DNA of 39,771 bases, taken from NCBI GenBank assembly GCA_002353635.1, contig DEKA01000011.1:1-39771 (forward strand), read 5' to 3'. Shown in pieces: positions 23,679 through 30,995 of this stretch. Both the position numbers and the translations under genes were made by a program. Under the pieces are notes generated by a model. It worked only from the letters and a program-made list of their open reading frames with translations, ran no database searches and was not told where the DNA came from. The DNA comes from Lachnospiraceae bacterium UBA2734. Its GTDB lineage: Bacteria; Bacillota; Clostridia; Lachnospirales; Lachnospiraceae. How positions within the stretch are numbered: the stretch's first letter is position 1; each line of letters starts with the position of its first letter.

Positions 23679-24742
23679 TTATCTTGCCATTCTCTTCTTC
23701 AGCATCATGTACGCTGCGCATCCGGCGACTACTGCGACAACAAGCGCTACATAAGGAGCGATGTTGGTGATGACGCCGGTGACGGTGACGTCTTTGTAGG
23801 TATTAGTAAATGTAATGGAGTCAGTATCCTCTCCGATCAGAACCTCGCCAGTGGAAAGACCATTTGAAGTATCGGTAATGGATTTCGTCACTTTTTTCTT
23901 CCATTGGATATGACATCGATATCAACTTGTTTCAAATTGGTTACAGGCTCCTCAACAACAGTAACTTTGGTGCCTGCAGGGATATCACTAAAGTTCGCGG
24001 TTTCTCCACTTGCTAATTCTATGCTTCCACCGGATACAACTTGTGCTGCAACATTTCCAATGGTGTAGGAATACACTTTTTTTCCGAATTTAAATCATCA
24101 GTGTCGAACGTAACAGTGAATTGATATTTCTGACCAGGTGTTTCATATGTCTGATCGCGCACTGTCTTCGTAATACTTAATTGAGCTTTTTCAGTAAATT
24201 GATTGGTAAAATCGATACTGTTGGCCTTCTGATTCAGTGCTGATCCATTCTCGTTAAGTTTATTATCTGTGGTGACGATGTATTTCTTTTGGTCTTTATT
24301 TTCTACATAGATATGAAGATAATAAGCCGTCTTTTCTGAAATGTTCGTCCAGCCATAACCATCCGACAATTCTGAAAGCGTATTCTCTTCAATCTTGAAG
24401 ATATATTCACCTGTCTGAAGATCTCTTTCGGTAATTTTAAGCTGCTTTGTCAATTCATTAGCGTTAGAACTCGTCAAACCTTCGAAATTTGCTGTGTCTA
24501 CTGAAATAGCCCCTTTTTCTGGAGCAGCTACGCCATCAGCATTCTCCAATAATTTCTCAACTTTAAATGTGATGTCCTTATTGTCGATGGTCACTCCTTC
24601 AGGAACACGAACTGTCTTGTTCACTGTCGGTTTAGTGTCCGATGCCTCACCTTCATTAGCCGCGAATACCGGCATTCCAGCCAGCAGGGCTGATACTCAT
24701 TGCGCTTGACGCCGCAATTGCCTTGACTTTTGATAACCTCAT
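23679..24742 (-). pseudogene. FctA-like major pilin gene with three frameshifts
   Basis: Read across the breaks, this is a pilin of about 350 residues with Spy0128/FctA-type domains that form isopeptide bonds. It opens with AAGGAGGAGAGT-ATG at 24742 and a signal peptide (MRLSKVKAIAASSAMSIS). A break near 24688 is followed by MPVFAANEGEAS and VNKTVRVPEGVTIDNKDITF, then YLHIYVENKDQKKY and FTNQFTEKAQLSITKTV. A second break lies in a 7-A run (24077-24083), then VYSYTIGNVAAQVV and FSDIPAGTKVTVVEEPV. A third is in a 6-A run (23892-23897), then VTKSITDTS, SITFTNTYKDVTVTG, one membrane helix and KKRMAR. The VTVTG replaces the (V/I)PTG-like sorting motif of related pilins. Both A-run breaks would be cured by one added A, so sequencing error, phase variation or slippage are alternatives to decay. 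Confidence 0.8.
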
Positions 24743-25186
24743 ACTCTCCTCCTTAATACGCAGATCTTGTGGCACATGCCACAGTGCTTATATCGCCAGG
24801 CAGGTGCATACCTGCCAGAGCTTCGCCCCAAAATCCGTACTCCGCCATTCTGTCGATACTATCGAAGTCAGGTATTCTGCAATCGAATACTGTTCAGGGT
24901 ACAAAATAAAAAAAGACAACATTCCTGCCTTATATCAGGATGTTGTCTCGACGATTAGCGAACACGAAAAATATTCTTCACAAGTCAGAAACCTAAAAAT
25001 ACAATATGGCGTGACCACACTGCCCGTTTTTTGAAGAGCATAAAAACACGCTCTCTTTTTAAAAATTGGACATCTTTTTAGGTGACTTATAGTCCATGAG
25101 AAGGAATATTACATCAATTTCGCTAATAGTATTTTATTTTTGTTAATTATCGCTATATATACCGACTATTTTGTGAATAATGCCAG
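24743..25186. other. AT-rich gap upstream of the pilin gene with stacked hairpins
   Basis: No gene is seen in these 444 bases. They hold two perfect small inverted repeats close to the pilin start (GTGGCACATGCCAC at 24769-24782 and GGCAGGTGCATACCTGCC at 24799-24816), an intrinsic terminator at 24904-24947, and a weaker GAGC/GCTC hairpin with a following T-run on the plus strand near 25035-25065. Composition becomes clearly AT-rich above 24890, unlike the neighbouring genes. Confidence 0.6.
24904..24947 (-). terminator. Strong intrinsic terminator upstream of the pilin gene
   Basis: On the minus strand GACAACATCCTG, loop ATATAAGG, CAGGAATGTTGTC is followed by TTTTTTTATTTTG. It lies about 240 bases after the EamA gene and 160 before the pilin start: either the end of the EamA operon or an attenuator in the pilin leader. 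Confidence 0.85.
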
Positions 25187-26053
25187 TCATTTGCTGTTTC
25201 TGCTGATCCCCGCTGCCGCGAGGATCAGCGCAGCGCCGGCTATGACGCCCCATGTGGGCAGCTCGCCGAGAAGGATGGCTGATAAGAGGATAGAGGTGAC
25301 CGGATCGATATAGCTGTAGAGTGCAACTGTCTGGGCAGAGATATTCACCATCGAGGAGAAATACAGCACATAGTCGACGCCCGTATGCACCATGCCGACA
25401 ATGAGAAGGAGCGCGACAGCCCTGCCTGTGAAGACAGCGCCATGGTACTCCCCCGTCACCGCCTCATACGGCAGCATGACGCAGGAGGCGGTGATGAGCT
25501 GCACGATGGTTCGCTCCGCCGCAGGTGTATTGATTCTCTTGTTCAGAAGTGTGTTCAGCGCGTAAGTTGCGGCAGAAAGAAGCCCAAAAAGAATGCCGAG
25601 CGACATGTCCTTCGACGGTATGCCATCCGTCAGAACGCCGGAAGCGAGCACAATACCCGCAAGCGCAATGAGGCAGTTGATGAGATCGCGCAGAGTCAGC
25701 CGTACGTGCAGGATCAGCGGCGAGAGAAGAATCACCATCGTCGGGGCCATATAAAAGCAAAGAGAAGCCACGCCCACCCGAATCATCCGGTAGGCCTCAA
25801 AGAGCATCACCCACCCGCACCCCATCAGAGCGCCCAAAAGAAGCAGCATCCGGAAGTCCTTCCGGATCGCCGCAAGATCCGGGTGCCGGCCGCGCGCCCG
25901 GTAAAAGATGGCGATAAACGCCGCCCCCAGCACTCCGCGAAACAGCAAAATAACCCCGGACGGCAGCTCAATCCATCTTCTGAAAATGCCGACTGTCCCC
26001 ATAATAAACATGGACAGTGCAAACACTGCTCCTGCTCTCTTTGCGGTGTTCAT
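25187..26053 (-). CDS. EamA/DMT-superfamily transporter
   Basis: A 288-residue integral membrane protein of the drug/metabolite transporter superfamily. About ten hydrophobic helices can be counted, arranged as two EamA repeats of five (first ending near LASGVL, second beginning SLGILFGLLSAATYALN). The motif YSYIDPVTSILLSAILLGE near the end is characteristic of the family. The substrate cannot be told from sequence; such proteins export amino acids, nucleobase-related compounds or other metabolites. It is the last gene of a leftward group, 30 bases after the short-chain dehydrogenase gene, and probably exports or imports something related to that pathway. Confidence 0.9.
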   Translation of the reverse strand: MNTAKRAGAVFALSMFIMGTVGIFRRWIELPSGVILLFRGVLGAAFIAIFYRARGRHPDLAAIRKDFRMLLLLGALMGCGWVMLFEAYRMIRVGVASLCFYMAPTMVILLSPLILHVRLTLRDLINCLIALAGIVLASGVLTDGIPSKDMSLGILFGLLSAATYALNTLLNKRINTPAAERTIVQLITASCVMLPYEAVTGEYHGAVFTGRAVALLLIVGMVHTGVDYVLYFSSMVNISAQTVALYSYIDPVTSILLSAILLGELPTWGVIAGAALILAAAGISRNSK

Positions 26054-26083
26054 CTCTTTCCCCCGAAATTCTGAACTATATCC

Positions 26084-26911
26084 CTATCTCCGGTCTGTCG
26101 ATTTTCTGTGTATTCTGTGAAGCTGTGGGCGCAGCATCAGCTCCGGCACTGTGACGCCCTCCCGCTGTGCGAGAATCCACTCCACGGCATCTGCCACATC
26201 CTCCGGCAGAAGACTTGCTCCCGCTGAAGGGTCCGCCTCAAAATCGGCATGGCGGTAGAGATTTGTGACGGTCAAATCGGGAAGGAGGGTTGTTATTTTC
26301 ACGCCGTACTTGCGGTTCTCATCAAAGAGAGAGCGGCCGAAGGAGAGAAGGCCGGCTTTCGCGGCGCCATAGGCCGCGCCGTGCGGGCAAGACATCGTCG
26401 CCGTGACACTGGCAATGTTGATGATCGTGCCTTTGTTCTGCCGAAGAGTCCGGATGAGTTGCTGGCAGATCACCATCGGCACCTCGAGATCAGTCTGCAC
26501 GATCTTCCGGATCTTGTCCGGATTCTGTTCCTCGTGCAGGCCGTAGTAGGCGCAGCCGGCGTTGTTCACGACAAGAGAGAGGCTCTCCCGCGACTCTTTT
26601 GTCAGCCGCTTCAGAAAAGTGAGCAGCGCATTTTCATCGAGAAGGTCAAGAACAACCGGATGAAACGCAGCCTGCCGGCAAGTGGCCTGCCCACTGCTGT
26701 CCGTCACATGACAGATGGTGTCCCCGCTTCTCTGTCGGTGGCTACCCTCACCGGATTCTGACTGTGGTGCGCCGGCGTACCGTTCCCCGAAGTGCCTCCC
26801 GATTCCATAAACGATCCAGTCATCCATCAGCAGCCGCCTTGTGATCGCCGCTCCGATTCCGGAGGAGGCGCCTGTCACAAGGGCTGTCCTTTTGTTTTCA
26901 TTGTCTGCCAC
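26084..26911 (-). CDS. Short-chain dehydrogenase/reductase
   Basis: A classical SDR oxidoreductase using NAD(P)H. Visible are the Rossmann motif TGASSGIG, NNAG, a serine in INIASVTATMS and the catalytic YGAAK. A GTG start at 26911 is preferred: GGGGGAGG lies 7 bases upstream, and the product (275 residues) begins MADNENKRTALVTGASSGIG. The open frame continues to an ATG at 26977. Between the first and second Rossmann strands there is an unusual hydrophilic insertion of about 40 residues (around GAPQSESGEGSHRQRSGDT). It overlaps the end of the radical SAM gene by 14 bases, so translation is coupled. The substrate is unknown. Confidence 0.88.
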   Translation of the reverse strand: MADNENKRTALVTGASSGIGAAITRRLLMDDWIVYGIGRHFGERYAGAPQSESGEGSHRQRSGDTICHVTDSSGQATCRQAAFHPVVLDLLDENALLTFLKRLTKESRESLSLVVNNAGCAYYGLHEEQNPDKIRKIVQTDLEVPMVICQQLIRTLRQNKGTIINIASVTATMSCPHGAAYGAAKAGLLSFGRSLFDENRKYGVKITTLLPDLTVTNLYRHADFEADPSAGASLLPEDVADAVEWILAQREGVTVPELMLRPQLHRIHRKSTDRR

Positions 26912-28022
26912 GGAGTATCCTCCCCCTTTCCGCGTCCTGCTGCGATGCCACTCTTCCTGCAGGAAATGTCCTTTCACTGCATATGCTCCTGCTCTCCCGG
27001 CTCTCCAGAAAAATCCTCTCCCGCGGCACGTATTCCGTCAGCAGGTTCACCATGAAATCCTCCATCCCCCGGATGTCGGCTTCCCTGTTGTGGTAATACC
27101 CGTGCTCGCAGACGTAAGGATACTGGATCACCGGCTCGTCCGGGAAGCGCTTTCGCATATTACGCATATATTCTGCCGAGAGGCGGAACGTTCCCACGGA
27201 AATATCCCGCAGCCGCTCCATCGGAACGGCCTCTGCCGTCGCCTGTACAAGCCACGCATAAGCTTCCTTCCACCCCGGAATCCGGAAAACAGGATCATAG
27301 CAGATTCTCACCGGAAACCCGCACTCCACCGCAGTCCGCACAGCCTGCAGCCTCTCTTCCAGCGAAGGTGTACCCCGCTCCATCGAAGAAACCACCTCAT
27401 CCGGTGAGAGCGTAAACGCCGGAATAATCCGATCACACACAGGCAGCTCCCGCCAGACATCCCGCGCAGCGCACTTCGTCCGGATCTCCACGGACAGCCC
27501 TGCATGCGCCGCCGTGAAGGCAGACCAGTCGGCGAGGAGGGAGGTCATATTTTCAATGGGGACGAGGTCGGTCTCGTACGCAAGACACAGATAGACGGGA
27601 TGCTGTCTGAGGAGCTCCTCCGTCTCCGCGAGGAAATCCTCCGTGTTCACAAATACAACCATGTCAGCCCCGCTGTACATGCCCTTCAGCCAGCAGTACG
27701 CGCAGTTGTAGAGGCAGTTCATCGCGGGCACCGTATAATAAAACCACCGGTTGTCAAAATCCTGACACACCGGTGCGCCCTGATAGAGCTTCGTACCATG
27801 CTTGGCCGCAAGGATCAGACTCTGCGACGGAAACTGCTCCTGATAGCTCTGCCCGCTCCTATTGAAAATACTCTCGTACCTGTCGACCTCAATCACCCCT
27901 GCATCTGGGAACTGCGACAGGATCTGCCTGGTGCGGGGGTGATCCAACACCTCCGTCTCGACATAGATATGCGAGAAGCGCTTGTTTCTTGTCAGTGTCA
28001 TGCCATACTCGTTTTCCGTCAA
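26898..28022 (-). CDS. Spore photoproduct lyase-like radical SAM protein
   Basis: A 374-residue radical S-adenosylmethionine protein of the SplB-like group. The 4Fe-4S motif CxxxCxxC is CLYNCAYC, with Cys103, Cys107 and Cys110, followed by WLKG. Further SPL-like segments are NRWFYYTVPAMNCLYNC, LAYETDLVPIENM, VEIRTKC and PVRICYDPVF. SplB repairs the thymine dimer of spore DNA. In B. subtilis SplB a cysteine (Cys141) donates the final hydrogen; by eye, the matching position here is Tyr149 in LAYETD, with Cys146 nearby, so another reaction is possible. The frame opens at a TTG (28022) without a good ribosome site; an ATG at 28001 is an alternative. It sits between a nucleosidase-like gene and an SDR gene. 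Confidence 0.82.
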   Translation of the reverse strand: MTENEYGMTLTRNKRFSHIYVETEVLDHPRTRQILSQFPDAGVIEVDRYESIFNRSGQSYQEQFPSQSLILAAKHGTKLYQGAPVCQDFDNRWFYYTVPAMNCLYNCAYCWLKGMYSGADMVVFVNTEDFLAETEELLRQHPVYLCLAYETDLVPIENMTSLLADWSAFTAAHAGLSVEIRTKCAARDVWRELPVCDRIIPAFTLSPDEVVSSMERGTPSLEERLQAVRTAVECGFPVRICYDPVFRIPGWKEAYAWLVQATAEAVPMERLRDISVGTFRLSAEYMRNMRKRFPDEPVIQYPYVCEHGYYHNREADIRGMEDFMVNLLTEYVPRERIFLESRESRSICSERTFPAGRVASQQDAERGRILRGRQ

Positions 28023-28054
28023 AAGAATATAAGAATATCGTAATTGTTTTGCAC

Positions 28055-28158
28055 CCCATCTCAGGAGCCTTCGGTTCTTGAGATGGGATGTTCAGAGGTT
28101 GCACAAGGTCCTGTGGACCTTGGTTTTGCAACGACCGAAGCGGAGCGAAGACCTCCGC
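28055..28158. repeat. Cluster of three adjacent inverted repeats
   Basis: 28055-28087 has CCCATCTCA paired with TGAGATGGG. 28098-28132 has GTTGCA/TGCAAC enclosing the perfect CAAGGTCC-TGT-GGACCTTG. 28140-28158 has GCGGAG/CTCCGC. None ends in a T-run. They fill the 180-base gap upstream of the radical SAM gene and look like an extragenic palindrome cluster or a structured leader RNA. Confidence 0.65.
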
Positions 28159-28204
28159 GCCTTGCCCGCCCCGTAAGATTGTGCCTTCGCTTAATAGAGA
28201 ACAC

Positions 28205-29296
28205 TTATCGCAGAATGCTCTCTTCTATCCTCCTCAAGATAGTCTTTCCATGGACGCGGTCGGCTGAGGGAAGATCTCCGGTTCTATAGAACGAGTCAAC
28301 AACAGAGCGCCAATCGATCCCGGCGAGCTGTGCGTACCGCAGATACTGCTGCAGCTCCAGCTCCATCGTTTTGGAGCAGTGGAGGTCACTCACAAGATGC
28401 CTCAGTTCATCCTGCGGAGAATCGTCATCCCGCAAAGAAGCGCGGCATTCCTGACCGTTGAAATCTCCGCATGTTTGCTGAAGCTGCTCGGACTCTGCGG
28501 GCGGCTTAGTCTTGTCGAACTTTGACCCGTGGCTTGTTCCAGGCTCATTGCAGAGGATGGAAGATTGATGTTCCTTCCGAGAAAAGTTCTCTTCCAGCCC
28601 TCTCACAATCTGTGCTGCCTCTCCCGCACATCCTGTGGAGAGCTCTTCCAGGAGCTTGGGTGTAACTTTCTCCCCGCTTCCGTCATCACTGACAAAGCGA
28701 AGGAACATCATCTGATCGGGACGCAGGAACATTGCTCCGGCCTGGTAGATTGCGGCACTCTCCATGTCATAGAGAATTGGACTATTCTGTCTTACAGCTG
28801 CCCGCTGTGTATCTGCCCGTACATCTGCAGTGCCCGTTTCTGAAGGTCTTTCTGATGCTGTTCGGGCAGATCCAGGCATATTCTGCATACCGGGATCAGT
28901 ACTGTACATAATCCTGCTGCCAGTAAAACCTTCCGCCTCCGGCAGCCCGGTGTTCCAGATCATGTCCGGGTAAAAGGTTCTGTCGCTGTCAGCATTTGTG
29001 ATTTTATTCAGTTGAAAAAGGACGCCGGTATAAGAGGAGGCAGAATCGGGCTGAAATTCTCTCAGAAATGCTGAAGATCCGTAAGAAATCAAGATTTGAC
29101 TGTCGGAACCAATGCGCTCCAGCAGCACTGCCGTTCCTGCCGCCGCACGCACGGGTCCCGTGCCAATGATGCCCAGCATCACGTCATCTTTTATATAAAT
29201 GTCAATGCCGTGCCGGCCGTCAGCTTTCTTCAGTTCCAATTTTCTGATGAGAGGAGCCGCCTCCTGATACAGGGCACAGAGGATCAATATTTTCAT
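28205..29296 (-). CDS. Nucleoside phosphorylase/nucleosidase-like protein with C-terminal extension
   Basis: The N-terminal part resembles the PNP/UDP family that includes MTA/SAH nucleosidase: MKILILCALYQEAAPLIRKL at the start, GIIGTGPVRAAAGTAVLLE, YGSSAFL where the family has a Gly-Ser-Ala loop, and LYDMESAAIYQAG, the conserved DMESA segment that binds the ribose. At 363 residues it is about 130 longer than MTA nucleosidase. A hydrophilic linker is followed by a C-terminal helical domain (LRHLVSDLHCSKTMELELQQ...). A Ser/Arg/Ala-rich insertion precedes the DMESA motif. The true reaction is uncertain. It is first in a leftward cassette with SPL-like, SDR and EamA genes and has its own promoter at 29332-29361. 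Confidence 0.78.
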   Translation of the reverse strand: MKILILCALYQEAAPLIRKLELKKADGRHGIDIYIKDDVMLGIIGTGPVRAAAGTAVLLERIGSDSQILISYGSSAFLREFQPDSASSYTGVLFQLNKITNADSDRTFYPDMIWNTGLPEAEGFTGSRIMYSTDPGMQNMPGSARTASERPSETGTADVRADTQRAAVRQNSPILYDMESAAIYQAGAMFLRPDQMMFLRFVSDDGSGEKVTPKLLEELSTGCAGEAAQIVRGLEENFSRKEHQSSILCNEPGTSHGSKFDKTKPPAESEQLQQTCGDFNGQECRASLRDDDSPQDELRHLVSDLHCSKTMELELQQYLRYAQLAGIDWRSVVDSFYRTGDLPSADRVHGKTILRRIEESILR

Positions 29297-29331
29297 AAAT
29301 CAAATTTCTTAACTGCAGCCGCAAACGTTTG

Positions 29332-29361
29332 ATTAAACTGAAGAACTGACCGGACTGTCAT
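29332..29361 (-). promoter_or_regulatory. Promoter of the nucleosidase-like gene
   Basis: On the minus strand ATGACA (29356-29361), an 18-base spacer and TTTAAT (29332-29337), each one mismatch from consensus, about 30 bases before the start codon. Confidence 0.55.
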
Positions 29362-29383
29362 ATACTGATGACAATGTATCCGA

Positions 29384-30010
29384 TCAGAACCCCAGATCAT
29401 CATTCACAAGAATCAGATGCATCCTGTCCTTGTGCTTGGAATATCTGGTGATGAGGAACTGGCAGCAGATCGTGTCAGGCGTCTTGCAGTCATAGCATTT
29501 GCCCGTCTTTTTGCAGGGAGTATTGACATCAAAGCGCATGGCATTTATCGGCGCCGCCACGTTTCTGGCTCTCTTCATCGCATGGTCGAGATCGCCGCAG
29601 ACTTTGTTCATGCCGACGATGAAAATCACCTTTCTGGGGCCGTGCGCAATACAGGACACTCTGTTGGCATTGCCGTCGATATTGACGAGAATGCCGTCGT
29701 CTGTCATAGCGTTGACACTGGTGAGGAAGACGTCTGCATCGATTGCCGCAAGAAATCCCTCGCGGGCGTCCATCTTGTCTCTGTCCAGATAGTTGTAATT
29801 GCCCTTTTGAAGTGCATCGACCAGTCCGATCTCGTATGCGCTCATGCAGCCGCCCTTCCCGACAGTACTGCCTTCAGGAATGAGGGCCAGAGCCTGGCGG
29901 AGCGCCGCTTCCTTATTTTCAGCGTAATAGCCGGTGATATTTCTGGATGCGAGCCCCTTGATCACCGTCTGCGCCAGCATTTCATTTCTCTTGTAAACGT
30001 TCTTGTCCAT
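29384..30010 (-). CDS. LUD-domain protein
   Basis: A 208-residue protein of the LUD (lactate utilisation, former DUF162) family; members include LutC-like subunits and stand-alone clostridial proteins of unknown role. Typical segments are NITGYYAENKEAAL, PEGSTVGKGGCMSAYEIGL, ANRVSCIAHGPRKVIFIVG and KRARNVAAPINAMR. A C-terminal Cys-rich patch (CKKTGKCYDCKTPDTICC) could hold metal. The start at 30010 has GGAGGGG upstream; an in-frame extension to 30052 overlaps metA and lacks a ribosome site. It begins 20 bases after the metA stop, so the two are probably co-transcribed, though no metabolic link is known to me. Confidence 0.88.
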   Translation of the reverse strand: MDKNVYKRNEMLAQTVIKGLASRNITGYYAENKEAALRQALALIPEGSTVGKGGCMSAYEIGLVDALQKGNYNYLDRDKMDAREGFLAAIDADVFLTSVNAMTDDGILVNIDGNANRVSCIAHGPRKVIFIVGMNKVCGDLDHAMKRARNVAAPINAMRFDVNTPCKKTGKCYDCKTPDTICCQFLITRYSKHKDRMHLILVNDDLGF

Positions 30011-30029
30011 GGTATTCCCCTCCACATTC

Positions 30030-30947
30030 TCACCTGATCTCGTTGATATCATAAGGTGTCGTCTGATATACGTAATAGTTGATCCAGTTCGAGTAAAGAA
30101 GGCTGGAAGAAGCTCTCCACTGAAGCGGCGGCTTTCTGTCGGGATCGTCGCACGGAAAATAACCGACAGGAAGCTTCGGATTCAGCCCCGCCTTCACATC
30201 GCGCAAATACTCATCGCGCAGCGTGTAACGGTCATACTCGCCGTGTCCGAACATGAAGATCTGCCTGCCTTCCTTGGCAATGCACAGAAGGACGCCGGCG
30301 GTCTTCGACTCCGCCAGGACCTTCAGATCTTTGCACGCATGAATATCCTCCGCTGCCACCTCCGTGTAGCGGCTGTTCGGGATCAGAAAATAATCGTCCA
30401 GCCCCCTCACCAGCGGCTCCTTCCTGTGGTTAACAGCGAAGGGATAGACGCCGCAGAGTTTCTCCTTCAGCATTCTCTTCTGCAGGCCGTAGTGATAGTA
30501 AACGCCCGCCTGCGCCGCCCAGCAGATGTGAAACGTCGACCACACATGTGTCTTGCTCCACTCGAAAACAGAACAAAGCTCCGGCCAGTAATCGACCTCC
30601 TCATAGGGCATCTTCTCCACGGGAGCGCCCGTGACAATAAGACCATCAAAGTTGCGGTTCTTCAGCTCATCAAAAGAGTAATAGAACTGATGCAGATGGT
30701 TGGCAGAGGTGTGCACAGACCTGTGTGTGCTGGTTCTCATGAACGTAATGTTCACCTGCAGCGGTGTATTCGAGAGCATGCGCAGGAGCTGCAGCTCCGT
30801 ATCCTCCTTCTTGGGCATCAGATTCAGAATGCAGATCTCCAGAGGACGAATGTTCTGATGCGCAGCTCTGTTCTCATCCATGACGAAGAGATTCTCCTGC
30901 TCGAGAATCTCCTTCGCCGGCAGATCGTTCTGTATTTTAATAGGCAT
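30030..30947 (-). CDS. metA: Homoserine O-acyltransferase MetA (probably acetyl-CoA-specific)
   Basis: MetA activates homoserine in methionine biosynthesis. The 305-residue protein has the family's catalytic set at canonical numbers: Cys142 (HICWAAQAG), His235 and Glu237 (GHGEYD). Position 111, which selects the acyl donor, is Glu (GAPVEKM). Studies of the Bacillus cereus enzyme link Glu111 to acetyl-CoA use and the small residue in E. coli to succinyl-CoA, so this is most likely a homoserine O-acetyltransferase despite its MetA fold. GGAGG precedes the start. It lies 48 bases after ligA with no terminator between, and is followed at once by the LUD gene. No SAM riboswitch or T-box is seen. 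Confidence 0.95.
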   Translation of the reverse strand: MPIKIQNDLPAKEILEQENLFVMDENRAAHQNIRPLEICILNLMPKKEDTELQLLRMLSNTPLQVNITFMRTSTHRSVHTSANHLHQFYYSFDELKNRNFDGLIVTGAPVEKMPYEEVDYWPELCSVFEWSKTHVWSTFHICWAAQAGVYYHYGLQKRMLKEKLCGVYPFAVNHRKEPLVRGLDDYFLIPNSRYTEVAAEDIHACKDLKVLAESKTAGVLLCIAKEGRQIFMFGHGEYDRYTLRDEYLRDVKAGLNPKLPVGYFPCDDPDRKPPLQWRASSSLLYSNWINYYVYQTTPYDINEIR

Positions 30948-30995
30948 AATGTTACCTCCATGTCAGATGTGCAAAACAGATTCCTTCATCCATGC

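Noticed and set aside
27889..28131. Minus-strand open frame of 80 codons
   Set aside because: It spans the palindrome cluster and overlaps the start of the radical SAM gene in another frame; no ribosome site or recognisable sequence.
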